A stretch of DNA of 64,000 nt from CAIXSC01 sp046349915 (GCA_046349915.1 JAXMBL010000004.1:1550001-1614000); one strand, 5' to 3'; counted from the first letter of the stretch, positions 28,637-37,574 are shown. Numbers and translations: made by a program. The notes: generated from the letters alone by a model not told the origin.

Positions 28637-28710
28637 CATAGTCGTGGATCGCTCCGCGATCCAACGCTCAGGCGTAGAGGCGTTGGATCGCGGAGCGATC
28701 CACGACTATG
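28637..28710. repeat. Perfect 31-bp inverted repeat with nested hairpins
   Basis: Arms 28637-28667 and 28680-28710 are exact reverse complements, with a 12-nt spacer. Each arm also contains a smaller palindrome, TGGATCGC-TCC-GCGATCCA, with an 8-bp stem and 3-nt loop (GGA in the right arm). The element can therefore form one long hairpin or two small ones. It lies ~100 bp upstream of the first NACHT gene. Confidence 0.95.
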
Positions 28711-28813
28711 TGAACCTGGCGGCCTGAATTGCCACGGCGACCGGGAGGTTGGTACTCTGCTACTACCACAAGTCCCCTCATAGTTGTTCATTCAAGCCTC
28801 CCCAGACGTGCTC

Positions 28814-31750
28814 ATGACCGACTCAAAGCCAACTGTCCGCATCATTCGAGTGTTCGTCTCCTCGCCGGGCGATGTGCAGAACGAACGCGAAGTTCTCAGT
28901 AGCGTCGTCGAGGGGATCAACACGACCGATGGCCAGTATCGAGGCTTTCGGTTGGAACTGTTTCGCTGGGAGAAAAACACGGCGCCGCTGGTTGGTCCGA
29001 AGCCTCAACCGGCCGTCGACGCTCAGACTCCACCCTACGACATCTATCTCGGAATCATGTCGGTGCGGTTCGGCACGCCAACCGATACCGCGGACAGCGG
29101 CACGGAAGAAGAGTTCAACGCGGCGCTTGACAAGTGGCAGGCGTTGGGCGAGCCCTGGATCATGTTCTATTTCAACGATGCTCCAAATCCGAAGGAAGTA
29201 CGCAGGCAACTCGCGCAGTATACGAAGGTCTGTGAATTCCGCGAGACATTGGAAAAGCAGGGACTCGTAGCTGGCTACGAGGAAGTCGAAGGCGGCGACT
29301 CCGCGTTTCGCACCAAGGTCGACCTGCACTTACGCAAAGTCGTCCACTCGATTTTCCCCATGCGACCCGCTGGTCCACGGGATTCGTCGCAGCCAACTCG
29401 TGTTGACATTCCCTCTCAATACCTCCCATGGCTGCAAAGCGAATGTGCGGGCATCGACCTGCTGGGCATGCGCCTGAAGGAAGGCCAGTCGCTACGCCTG
29501 ACGCAGGTCTACGTTCCACTGATCACGCTCAGGCTGGGCGATGAATCTCGCAATATCGAATCTCCTCACGTACGACATCAAGCAGAAAAGCCGCAGCTCC
29601 TGCTCGATCTTTTCGATCGTCAGTCGTTGTACGTGTCGGGTCCGCCCGGTTCGGGCAAGTCCACTTTCGCTCGCTGGGTTGCTTGGTTGTGTTGCAGCGG
29701 CAGCATGCCCGCGGGACAACAACCGGGACCGGAGGGCTACCGCGAGTCGTTCCCCGAGTCGTTGCGAGGCAAGTTGCCGGTCTTGATTCGGTTGCGAGAC
29801 TTTTACGACTCGCTACCCAAGATCCCCGGCTGTGATGCGCTCACGCTGGCCCAGTTCGAGCAGAGCTTGGCGCAATGGCTGGCGGCGCGGAAGCCGGGCG
29901 GCCTCACGTGGGATTGTCTGAAGCACTGCCTGGAAGAAGGACGGGCGCTGGTGATCTTCGACGGCGTCGATGAAGTGCCGCTCGACGAAGGTGGGCCTGA
30001 TCGTCCCTGGTATCCGCGGAAGATGCTGCTGTCGGGGTTGACTCAAGCGTCGTCGACCTGGACCGCGCGGGGGAATCGGCTGCTGGTAACGAGTCGGCCG
30101 TACGGTTTGGATGACGTGGATCGTCAACGGTTGGGGCTGACTCACGCGCCGCTCAGTGATCTCGATGACAAACTGCAACAGTTGCTGGTGCAGCGATGGT
30201 TCGGCATTCTGGCCGACGATCCGGCGAAGGGAGGGCGATTCGCCGCCGAGTTTTGGGCGGATGTACAGCAACGACAGGATATCCGCGAGCTGTTGTCCAA
30301 CCCGATGTTGTTGACCGCCGTGTGCATCATCTTCAACGAAGGGAAGCGTCTACCGCAGGATCGACACGAGTTGTACGTGCGGATCATCGACAACGTGTTG
30401 TACGCACGTTTCCGCAGCCCCGCGCAAATTGACCTGCACCGCAATCGCCTGGGGGTGATTGCGTATGCGATGCACACGGGGGAGGGCTTGGGGGAATCTC
30501 GCAGTACGCCGCGTGCGGAGGCGTTGGTATCCGAGGTGGATCGAGCGTTGTCGAGTTACCAGGAGAAACGACGATACACGGAAGAGGGCTTTTTAGGCGT
30601 CACTCAGACACGCGAGAAGCTGCTGTCTGATTCGGGCTTGTTTTTGCCACGCGATGGAAATCGGGCGGCGTTTTATCACTTGTCGATTCAGGAACATTTG
30701 GCTGCGCAGTGGCTCTTGGACCGAGAGGAAGCGGAGCTGGCTGATCTCTTTGTGGCCCGCTCGGCGGTACGCGAGTGGCGGCATACGCTGTCGTTCGCGT
30801 TTGGCGCGCTCTTGGCCCGTTCCGCGGAACCGACGAAGGCGGTGCAACTACTCGAAACGCTGTTGGAACGGATGACGCGGGAGAATGTGCGTCTGCAAGT
30901 CGTGATCGCCGATTGTCTGCAAGTTTTGTTGGGCAGGGACCTCCGTCTACGTGAACCGAGTCAGCAGAAGTTCCGTGAAGCCTGTCTGGCGGCGATCGAC
31001 CGCGAGGTGGAGTTGGCCGACCGGCACGTCTTGGGACTAGCGCTGGGGCGGATCGGCGATCCCCGAATTGTGGTCGACCTGCGCAGTCATGATCCAAGAG
31101 CGTTCGTTCGAATCGAAGCAGGCGAGTACGCCTATCAAGAAGGGCGACAAACTATCGAGCATCCGTTTCTGCTGTCGCGATTTCCGGTGACGAACAGCCA
31201 GTACTACGAGTTCATGAAGGACGAGGGGTACAAAGTACGTCGATTCTGGTCGGACGAAGGATGGGCTTGGAAGGAGCAAGAGAGGATCACCGAGCCATAC
31301 TATTGGCGGCATCCGCTTTGGAATGTCCCGAATCAGTCGGTAGTGGGCGTGTCGTGGTACGAAGCGGAGGCGTTTTGCCGCTGGGCGGGAGGACAATTGC
31401 CGAGCGAGCGGCATTGGGAGGCGGCAGCGCGGGGCGCACAGGGGCGTGAATACCCTTGGGGCGATACGTGGACCGATGGTATTTGCAACAGCCGTGAGTC
31501 AATGCTTCGGATGACCAGTGCCGCTGGGTTGTTTCCGCAGTCACGGACGCCAGAAGGCGGGCTAGAGGATCTGGCAGGGAATGTGTGGGAGTGGTGTGAG
31601 GACGTAGCGCCTCCCTCGGGCCATGTGATCCGGGGCGGGTGCTGGAGCTTCTCCGCCGGAGGCTGCCGGTCGGCGTTCCGCTTCGGGGACTCGCCGCGCG
31701 ACCGGAACTACTTCCTCGGCTTCCGCGTGTCCCTGAGCTCCAGTCGCTAG
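28814..31750 (+). CDS. DUF4062-NACHT-FGE protein 1, candidate DGR target
   Basis: 978 residues from ATG 28814 (TTG at 28784 is less likely). Residues ~8-100 are DUF4062 (VRIIRVFVSSPGDVQNERE). A NACHT/STAND NTPase has Walker A GPPGSGKST near 275 and Walker B VIFDGVDE near 379. Helical repeats follow, then an FGE-sulfatase (C-type-lectin-like) domain from ~762 (RFPVTNSQYYEF, VVGVSWYEAEAFCRWAGG, GNVWEW, RGGCWS). The last ~36 residues are a probable variable region with codons matching DGR diversification. The stop comes just after it. It is likely a cytosolic sensor of conflict or defence type, with DUF4062 as effector; that is inference from architecture. A related gene lies 231 bp downstream. 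Confidence 0.88.
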   Translation: MTDSKPTVRIIRVFVSSPGDVQNEREVLSSVVEGINTTDGQYRGFRLELFRWEKNTAPLVGPKPQPAVDAQTPPYDIYLGIMSVRFGTPTDTADSGTEEEFNAALDKWQALGEPWIMFYFNDAPNPKEVRRQLAQYTKVCEFRETLEKQGLVAGYEEVEGGDSAFRTKVDLHLRKVVHSIFPMRPAGPRDSSQPTRVDIPSQYLPWLQSECAGIDLLGMRLKEGQSLRLTQVYVPLITLRLGDESRNIESPHVRHQAEKPQLLLDLFDRQSLYVSGPPGSGKSTFARWVAWLCCSGSMPAGQQPGPEGYRESFPESLRGKLPVLIRLRDFYDSLPKIPGCDALTLAQFEQSLAQWLAARKPGGLTWDCLKHCLEEGRALVIFDGVDEVPLDEGGPDRPWYPRKMLLSGLTQASSTWTARGNRLLVTSRPYGLDDVDRQRLGLTHAPLSDLDDKLQQLLVQRWFGILADDPAKGGRFAAEFWADVQQRQDIRELLSNPMLLTAVCIIFNEGKRLPQDRHELYVRIIDNVLYARFRSPAQIDLHRNRLGVIAYAMHTGEGLGESRSTPRAEALVSEVDRALSSYQEKRRYTEEGFLGVTQTREKLLSDSGLFLPRDGNRAAFYHLSIQEHLAAQWLLDREEAELADLFVARSAVREWRHTLSFAFGALLARSAEPTKAVQLLETLLERMTRENVRLQVVIADCLQVLLGRDLRLREPSQQKFREACLAAIDREVELADRHVLGLALGRIGDPRIVVDLRSHDPRAFVRIEAGEYAYQEGRQTIEHPFLLSRFPVTNSQYYEFMKDEGYKVRRFWSDEGWAWKEQERITEPYYWRHPLWNVPNQSVVGVSWYEAEAFCRWAGGQLPSERHWEAAARGAQGREYPWGDTWTDGICNSRESMLRMTSAAGLFPQSRTPEGGLEDLAGNVWEWCEDVAPPSGHVIRGGCWSFSAGGCRSAFRFGDSPRDRNYFLGFRVSLSSSR
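31630..31734 (+). other. Candidate DGR variable region VR1 (3' end of NACHT gene 1)
   Basis: 105 nt encoding RGGCWS...GFRVSL. It aligns without gaps to 34864-34968. 20 positions differ in 14 codons, of which 18 are first or second codon positions, giving 13 amino-acid differences. Conserved blocks (CCGGGGCGGGTGCTGGAGC, TGCCGGTCGGCGT, GGCTTCCGCGTGTCCCT) are exactly identical, and third positions differ at only 2 of ~35. No template is in the window, so the adenine rule cannot be tested here. Confidence 0.8.
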
Positions 31751-31822
31751 GAGCTGAGCTCCAGCGAGCAAGCCAATGCCGCCGGAGGCGGCAGGGACCG
31801 GAGTCCGGAAAGCGGAGGTCGC
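31735..31822 (+). repeat. VR-flanking tail shared with gene 2
   Basis: About 88 nt after VR1, mostly past the stop, align with 34969-35060 (shared GCTGAGCTCC, GCCGGAGGCGG, AAGCGGAGGTCGC). It includes a hairpin at 31777-31793 (TGCCGCC-GGA-GGCGGCA). Conservation of non-coding sequence here suggests an element required in cis, or a recent common origin of the two 3' ends. Confidence 0.75.
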
Positions 31823-31981
31823 GAGTGCCTGTGCTGAAGCGGAGCCTGTCTGCCATTCAATGTCAAAGGACCGTCGCACCACGTTCAGGGCGAATAATTG
31901 CCACGGTACGCGGGGTGCTGCTAACCTTCTGGGACCGTTGATCACTGTTCATCGTTCGCACACGTTATCCCATTCGAAATC

Positions 31982-34900
31982 ATGTCCGATACCAAAGGCC
32001 ACCGCATTCATGTGTTTGTGTCGTCCCCCAGTGATGTGGACGCGGAACGCAAGATCGTTCACGAGGTGATCGAGAGCATCAATCGAACGGAAGCGGGACG
32101 CCAGGTCTTCTTGCAAGCATTCGATTTCACCAAAGATGTGGTCTCGAGAATTGGGCCAGGGCCGCAGGAAGTTGTCGACCAGCAAACGCCGGAATATCAC
32201 ATCTACCTCGGCATCATGTGGGCACGTATGGGCACCCCAACCGGGTCGCACCCATCGGGTACCGTCAAAGAGTTCCACGACGCGCTTCAACGCTTTTTGC
32301 AGAATCGAAAGCCCTGGATCACGTTCTTCTTCAATAACCGCCCTTGCCCGTCGCATAAGTCCGAAGACGTCCAGCAATACTTGGCCGTCTGTAATTTCCG
32401 TGAGGAGCTCGAAAAGCAAGGGATCATTACCCCTTACGATGGCCCTCGGGGGAATTCGCAGGGATTCTATGAGTTGGTCGGCGAGCAGTTGCGCAAGATC
32501 GTCAACGCAATTGTGTCGCCCGCACCATCAGCACTCACGTCGTCTCCTGCATCACCGTCTCCAACGTACGTTGGGCATTATCTCCAACGTCTCGCCAGCG
32601 ACACCGAGCACCTCACGTTGCTGGGCATGGGGCGGAGCTTGCAGGTCGAATTGCCGATCGCCGAGGCGTATATCCCGCTGCAAGCGACCGCCGCCCAGTC
32701 GCTCGAACTGAAACCCACCGAACGGCCTCGCGATGGTCGCGATATTGACTTGGGGGATGTGTTTCGCGAAACGGATCAGCGGAGGATGCGAGCAATCGTC
32801 ATGCTGGGTGAACCCGGCTCGGGAAAAACCACGGCTGCTCGACAAGTAGCTTGGCAGTTGAGCGGTGGACAAAGCCGCGGTGCGGATCTCGGATTGCCAA
32901 ACAATCTGGTGCCCGTCCTGCTACGGTTCCGCAATCTAAGCCGCGAGTCGCTCGATGCGCCAGGGCCGCTGGCTGGCTTAAAGAATTTCCTGGACCAGGA
33001 GACTCGTTGTCCCGGCGCGCCAGTCGGGCAAGATCAACCGGGCGAAACGCTGTGGAACGGCCAAGCGGGCGGGCTGCTGTGGATTCTTGACGGACTGGAC
33101 GAAGTGGTCGATCCCGGGGATCGCCAGAGAGTGGCCGGTTGGTTGAGGACGGCGGTCATGGAGCGACCGAACGATTGGTTCTTTGTCACCTGCCGGTTTC
33201 AGGGGTACTTTCGCGAGGGCGTGCCGCTGGGACCGAAGTTCGCCGAGTTCCATGTCAGGCCGCTGAACGACCAGCAGGTCGAGCAATTCGTGCGCGCCTG
33301 GTTCAAGGCGGCGTACGGCAAGTTACTGGGGCCAGGCGCCGCCGCCTCAGGCAGATCGCAGGCGGATAGCGACCAGTTGTTGGGGATTCTCAAGTTGTCG
33401 GAGTTTCAGTTGGGGCACATTCGTGAGCTGTGTACGAATCCATTGCTGCTGACGATTCTGTGTATCGTGTTCCACGAGGAGCGGAAGCTGCCGACGGGCC
33501 GAGCGGAGTTGTATGCCCACTGCGTGCGAGTGCTGTTGGAGTATTGGCGGCGGGACCTGTATACGACCGAATTGGGGACCAAGCTCAAACCATACGATGC
33601 CGAAGCGGCTCAATCGGTATTGGCACGTATTGCCTGGTGGCTCCATCAAGAGGAACAGCGGACAACAGCGCCGCTCGCCGAGTTGGCGGCGGAAGCGGCT
33701 CGCGGTTTGACGTCCGTGACGCCAAGTTCAGGTTTGGGACACGATGGCATGGAGTTCCTCGAACGAATGCGTGCCGAGACGGGGATCTTGGCCTTGGGTG
33801 GAGAAGGAATGGGGACGTGCGGCTTCCTGCATCTGAGCTTCCCGGAGTATTTGGCGGCCGATCACGCCGCTCGCGAGAACTTGGCGCCGGAGTTGGCCCC
33901 ACGCGCGATCGAAAGTTGGTGGCGCGAGGTGGCTTTGTTGTCGCTGCGGCGCTCTCGGCCGTACTGCGAGGCGTTTTTTCAAGAGATGCTGGAGGCGGGA
34001 ATTGCCGAACGTCACCCTGACTTGGCCGAACGATGCCTGCAAGAGACGCTGTACTTCGCCGCGGAGCCATTCGTGTCGGTGTTACGTCAAGCCGATGCGC
34101 CGCCGGCCCGTGTGGCAGCCGTGTTGCGGTTGTTGCGGGAACGCTGTGAGCAAGTTCCTGAACTAGGCCCTCTCTGTACGAAGCTGGCACTGTCGCCGAA
34201 CTCCGACGTGCGGGGCTTTGCGCGGGAGATCCTCGTGCGTCTAAGGGTCGCGGCGCCTGTGCCAGCGGCGCCTCAACCCTTTGAAGTGATCGTCGATGAA
34301 CGTACAGGCTTGACGCTGGTGGCGATTCCTCCGGGTGAGTTCATGATGGGATCGGATCAAGGCGATCCCGATGAAAAGCCTGTGCATCGCGTGCGCCTGA
34401 CGCAATGTTTCTTAATGAGCAAGTACCCGGTCACGAACTCGCAGTATGGCCGCTACCTGGAGGAGGTGAGCGGCAAGATTCATGTACCTGAGTATTGGAG
34501 TGATCGTCGATTCAACCAGCCTGAGCAGCCGGTGGTGGGGGTGAGTTGGAGCGAGGCCTTGGCGTATTGCCAATGGGCCGGAGGTCGTTTGCCGACGGAA
34601 GCGGAATGGGAATATGCCTGCCGAGCCGGAACGACGACAGAGTATTGCTTTGGTGATGAGGAGAGCGAACTAGGAGAGTACGCGTGGTACGGAGCGAACT
34701 CGAGAGGTCAGACGCAACCTGTGGGAGCAAAGAGGCCAAATACTTGGGGGCTCCATGACATGCACGGGAATGTGTGGGAGTGGTGCGCTGATTGGTACGA
34801 AAGATATGCCGCTGGCGAAGCGGTTGACCCGCCGGGTCCGAAGAAGGGCTCGGACCGTGTGCTCCGGGGCGGGTGCTGGAGCGACTCCTCCAGGTACTGC

Positions 34901-35086
34901 CGGTCGGCGTACCGCCGCAGGGGCTCGCCGGGCTACCGGTACGCCGACCTGGGCTTCCGCGTGTCCCTAGTTCCAGTCGCAGGCAAGCTGAGCTCCGGCC
35001 AGCAAGGACCGTCGCCGGAGGCGGGACGGGAGCGAGCGGAGGCCGGTAAGCGGAGGTCGCACGGCCCGAAGCGCAGCGGAGCGTAG
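31982..35086 (+). CDS. DUF4062-NACHT-FGE protein 2, candidate DGR target
   Basis: 1034 residues. DUF4062 is at the N-terminus (HRIHVFVSSPSDVDAERK), NACHT Walker A is GEPGSGKTT near 275 and Walker B is WILDGLDE near 367. A helical region follows, then an FGE-sulfatase domain from ~772 (GEFMMGSDQGDPDEKPVHRV, KYPVTNSQYGRYL, VVGVSWSEALAYCQWAGGR, GNVWEW, RGGCWS). The candidate variable region covers residues ~961-995. A 1-nt difference from gene 1 just after it shifts the frame past gene 1's stop, adding a basic ~38-residue tail. The domain layout is that of gene 1, but the sequences are well diverged outside the variable region. A diversified sensor of the NLR-like kind is inferred. Confidence 0.88.
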   Translation: MSDTKGHRIHVFVSSPSDVDAERKIVHEVIESINRTEAGRQVFLQAFDFTKDVVSRIGPGPQEVVDQQTPEYHIYLGIMWARMGTPTGSHPSGTVKEFHDALQRFLQNRKPWITFFFNNRPCPSHKSEDVQQYLAVCNFREELEKQGIITPYDGPRGNSQGFYELVGEQLRKIVNAIVSPAPSALTSSPASPSPTYVGHYLQRLASDTEHLTLLGMGRSLQVELPIAEAYIPLQATAAQSLELKPTERPRDGRDIDLGDVFRETDQRRMRAIVMLGEPGSGKTTAARQVAWQLSGGQSRGADLGLPNNLVPVLLRFRNLSRESLDAPGPLAGLKNFLDQETRCPGAPVGQDQPGETLWNGQAGGLLWILDGLDEVVDPGDRQRVAGWLRTAVMERPNDWFFVTCRFQGYFREGVPLGPKFAEFHVRPLNDQQVEQFVRAWFKAAYGKLLGPGAAASGRSQADSDQLLGILKLSEFQLGHIRELCTNPLLLTILCIVFHEERKLPTGRAELYAHCVRVLLEYWRRDLYTTELGTKLKPYDAEAAQSVLARIAWWLHQEEQRTTAPLAELAAEAARGLTSVTPSSGLGHDGMEFLERMRAETGILALGGEGMGTCGFLHLSFPEYLAADHAARENLAPELAPRAIESWWREVALLSLRRSRPYCEAFFQEMLEAGIAERHPDLAERCLQETLYFAAEPFVSVLRQADAPPARVAAVLRLLRERCEQVPELGPLCTKLALSPNSDVRGFAREILVRLRVAAPVPAAPQPFEVIVDERTGLTLVAIPPGEFMMGSDQGDPDEKPVHRVRLTQCFLMSKYPVTNSQYGRYLEEVSGKIHVPEYWSDRRFNQPEQPVVGVSWSEALAYCQWAGGRLPTEAEWEYACRAGTTTEYCFGDEESELGEYAWYGANSRGQTQPVGAKRPNTWGLHDMHGNVWEWCADWYERYAAGEAVDPPGPKKGSDRVLRGGCWSDSSRYCRSAYRRRGSPGYRYADLGFRVSLVPVAGKLSSGQQGPSPEAGRERAEAGKRRSHGPKRSGA
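34864..34968 (+). other. Candidate DGR variable region VR2 (3' end of NACHT gene 2)
   Basis: 105 nt, the same length and reading register as VR1, encoding RGGCWS...GFRVSL. Variable codons are of NNC, NNG and NGG kind (for example GAC, TAC, CGC, GGC against TTC, GGC, TTC, CGC in VR1). Almost every codon ends in G or C, in contrast to the preceding coding sequence. Confidence 0.8.
34969..35060 (+). repeat. VR-flanking tail shared with gene 1, coding here
   Basis: 92 nt aligning with 31735-31822. Here a single-base difference shifts the frame so that it is translated as the basic C-terminal tail of NACHT protein 2. Confidence 0.75.
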
Positions 35087-35153
35087 CCGGGCGGTGCGCA
35101 CCGGTGCGTCCGACCGTAGCGAGCGATGTGGGCGAAGGGTAAACCGAGCGGGT

Positions 35154-35171
35154 GCAGGGCGGCAGCCCTGC
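35154..35171 (+). other. 7-bp hairpin with GGCA tetraloop downstream of VR2
   Basis: Stem GCAGGGC/GCCCTGC, loop GGCA, about 185 nt after VR2. DGR target sites in studied systems often carry a short GC-rich stem with a four-base loop downstream of the variable region. The fit is suggestive only. Confidence 0.5.
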
Positions 35172-35336
35172 TCGCTTAGCTGGGTAAGATGATGGACGCC
35201 CTGAAGTATGAGTTCCCTCGAGGCGGCCTTCTATTGCGTCGCCCCCAGATGCCCGACCTCTTCTGGCTCGCCCGGCGGAACTTGGTATCCTACCTACCTA
35301 ACGCCAAGACAAGTTTTTTCGACTATCGAGGATGGA

Positions 35337-37574
35337 ATGTCCCACAACGCTGCTCCCGCCAAAATTGTCTACACGTTGACCGACGAAGCGCCCGCCTTGG
35401 CGACCTACTCGCTGCTCCCCATCATTCGCGCGTTCACCAAGTCGTCGGGCGTGGTGGTCGAATCGCAAGACATCTCGCTCGCGGGCCGCATTCTCGCGAA
35501 CTTCCCGGACTTCTTGACCGAGTCGCAACGACAGTCTGACGCCCTGGCGGCGCTCGGCGAACTCGCCAAACTGCCCGAAGCCAACATCATCAAGCTGCCG
35601 AACATCAGCGCCTCCATCCCCCAGCTCACCGAGGCGATTCGCGAACTACAGCAGCAAGGGTACGCCGTCCCCGACTTCCCCCAGAATCCGCAAACCGACG
35701 CGGAAAAGCAAATTCGGGCTCGCTACGCCAAAGTGCTCGGCAGCGCCGTCAATCCCGTGATTCGCGAAGGGAACTCGGACCGTCGAGTGGCCGCGCCGGT
35801 CAAAGCGTATGCTCGCAAGAACCCTCACAAGCTGGGCGCCTGGTCGAAAGATTCGAAGACCCACGTGGCTCACATGGGCGGCGGCGATTTTTACGGCAGC
35901 GAACGCTCGCATGTGACGTCGGAGCCGGGCGAGGTGCGGATCGAACTGGTCGGGGCCGATGGCGTCGTGACCGTCTTGAAGGAAAAGGTCAAGCTCCAGG
36001 CGGGCGAAGTGATCGATGCGGCCGTGCTCAGCAAACAGGCGCTCTGCAAGTTCCTGGCCGACGAGGTGGTGAAGGCTCGCGAGCAAGGCGTTCTGTTTTC
36101 GGTCCACCTGAAAGCCACCATGATGAAGGTGTCCGATCCGATCATCTTCGGGCATGTGCTGCGAGCCTACTTCCAGCCGGTGTTCGATAAGCATGCCGAC
36201 TCGCTGAAGGAAGCGGGCGTCGATCCCAACAACGGACTGGCCGACATGCTGGCTCGAGTCGATAAGCTTCCGGCCGACCGCCGCGATGCGATTCTCGCCG
36301 ATATCGAAGCCGTCTATCGCGAGCGGCCGGCGCTCGCCATGGTCGATTCCGCCAAGGGGATCACGAATCTGCATGTGCCCAGCGATGTGATCATCGACGC
36401 CTCGATGCCCGCCGCTTTTCGCGATTCGGGCTGCATGTGTGGACCCGATGGAAAGCTGCACGACATGAAGGCGGTGATCCCCGATCGCTGCTACGCGGGC
36501 GTCTATCAAGAGACGATCGACTTCTGTCGCGAGCACGGGGCTTTCGATGTCGCGACCATGGGGACCGTCGCGAACGTCGGCCTCATGGCTCAGCAGGCCG
36601 AAGAGTATGGTTCACACGACAAGACGTTTCAGATCCCACGAGCGGGTACGGTGCGAGTGGTGGATGGAGCGGGCAAGACGGTGCTGGAGCACGCGGTCGA
36701 GCCGGGCGATCTGTGGCGCATGTGCCAGACCAAGGATGCGCCGATTCGAGATTGGGTCAAGTTGGCTGTCCAGCGGGCGCGGGCGACCGGCACGCCTGCC
36801 ATCTTCTGGCTCGATCCCCAACGAGCACACGATACGCAGTTGATCGCCAAGGTCAAGCAATACCTGGGAGACCACGACACGACCGGACTGGACATTCAGA
36901 TTCTGTCGCCGGTCGAAGCCACTCGCTACACCTGCCAACGAGCTCGCGAGGGGAAAGACACGATTTCGGTGACGGGCAACGTGCTGCGGGATTACTTGAC
37001 CGACCTGTTCCCCATCCTCGAGTTGGGCACCAGCGCGAAGATGCTGTCGATTGTGCCGTTGTTGGCGGGCGGCGGGTTGTTTGAAACGGGCGCTGGCGGT
37101 TCTGCTCCGAAGCACGTCGAGCAGTTCGTGACCGAAGGGCATCTGCGCTGGGACTCGCTGGGCGAATTCCTCGCCTTGGCCGTTTCGCTCGAGGATCTAG
37201 CGGCGAAAACGAACAACGCCAAGGTGAAGGTCTTAGCCGCGACGCTGAACGATGCGACCAGTCGTTTCCTGGACAAAAATCGCTCGCCGGGACGCAAGGT
37301 GAACGAGATCGACAACCGAGGCAGTCATTTCTACCTGGCGTTGTATTGGGCCGAAGCCTTGGCGGCGCAGAGCACCGATTTGGAACTTCAGAAGCAATTC
37401 CAGCCGGTGGCTGCTCAGATGGCGGCGAATCGCCAATCGATCATCGACGAGTTGAACGCCGCTCAAGGCAAGCCGGTCGATCTAGGCGGCTACTACCATC
37501 CCGACGTGGCGAAAACCAACCAAGTCATGCGGCCGAGCGCCACGTTGAACCGCATCATCGATTCGCTGGCCTAG
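35337..37574 (+). CDS. icd: NADP-dependent isocitrate dehydrogenase, monomeric type
   Basis: 745 residues from ATG 35337, the normal length for monomeric IDH (~740). An in-frame ATG at 35208 would add 43 residues without family similarity. Recognisable segments are IVYTLTDEAPALATYSLLPI, ESQDISLAGRILANFPDFL, IKLPNISASIPQL, NSDRRVAAPVK and VTGNVLRDYLTDLFPILELG. It converts isocitrate to 2-oxoglutarate with NADP+ in the TCA cycle. It stands alone downstream of the NACHT genes. A repeat array begins at its stop codon. Confidence 0.96.
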   Translation: MSHNAAPAKIVYTLTDEAPALATYSLLPIIRAFTKSSGVVVESQDISLAGRILANFPDFLTESQRQSDALAALGELAKLPEANIIKLPNISASIPQLTEAIRELQQQGYAVPDFPQNPQTDAEKQIRARYAKVLGSAVNPVIREGNSDRRVAAPVKAYARKNPHKLGAWSKDSKTHVAHMGGGDFYGSERSHVTSEPGEVRIELVGADGVVTVLKEKVKLQAGEVIDAAVLSKQALCKFLADEVVKAREQGVLFSVHLKATMMKVSDPIIFGHVLRAYFQPVFDKHADSLKEAGVDPNNGLADMLARVDKLPADRRDAILADIEAVYRERPALAMVDSAKGITNLHVPSDVIIDASMPAAFRDSGCMCGPDGKLHDMKAVIPDRCYAGVYQETIDFCREHGAFDVATMGTVANVGLMAQQAEEYGSHDKTFQIPRAGTVRVVDGAGKTVLEHAVEPGDLWRMCQTKDAPIRDWVKLAVQRARATGTPAIFWLDPQRAHDTQLIAKVKQYLGDHDTTGLDIQILSPVEATRYTCQRAREGKDTISVTGNVLRDYLTDLFPILELGTSAKMLSIVPLLAGGGLFETGAGGSAPKHVEQFVTEGHLRWDSLGEFLALAVSLEDLAAKTNNAKVKVLAATLNDATSRFLDKNRSPGRKVNEIDNRGSHFYLALYWAEALAAQSTDLELQKQFQPVAAQMAANRQSIIDELNAAQGKPVDLGGYYHPDVAKTNQVMRPSATLNRIIDSLA

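Larger units (their letters stand above)
28162..28813. other. Gene-free repeat-rich spacer between tRNA and NACHT genes
   Basis: I see no convincing gene in these 650 bp. They hold a tRNA-like relic (28177-28203), a 17-bp tandem duplication (28224-28257), a purine-rich stretch with repeated AAAGGATA (around 28290-28320), one hairpin repeat (28548-28571) and a perfect 31-bp inverted repeat (28637-28710). The accumulation of repeats and partial sequences suggests a rearrangement-prone junction. Confidence 0.6.

Noticed and set aside
28372..28727. Several overlapping frames of 74-119 codons in the tRNA-NACHT spacer
   Set aside because: They cross hairpin repeats and the inverted repeat in multiple frames, have no family signal and no ribosome site.
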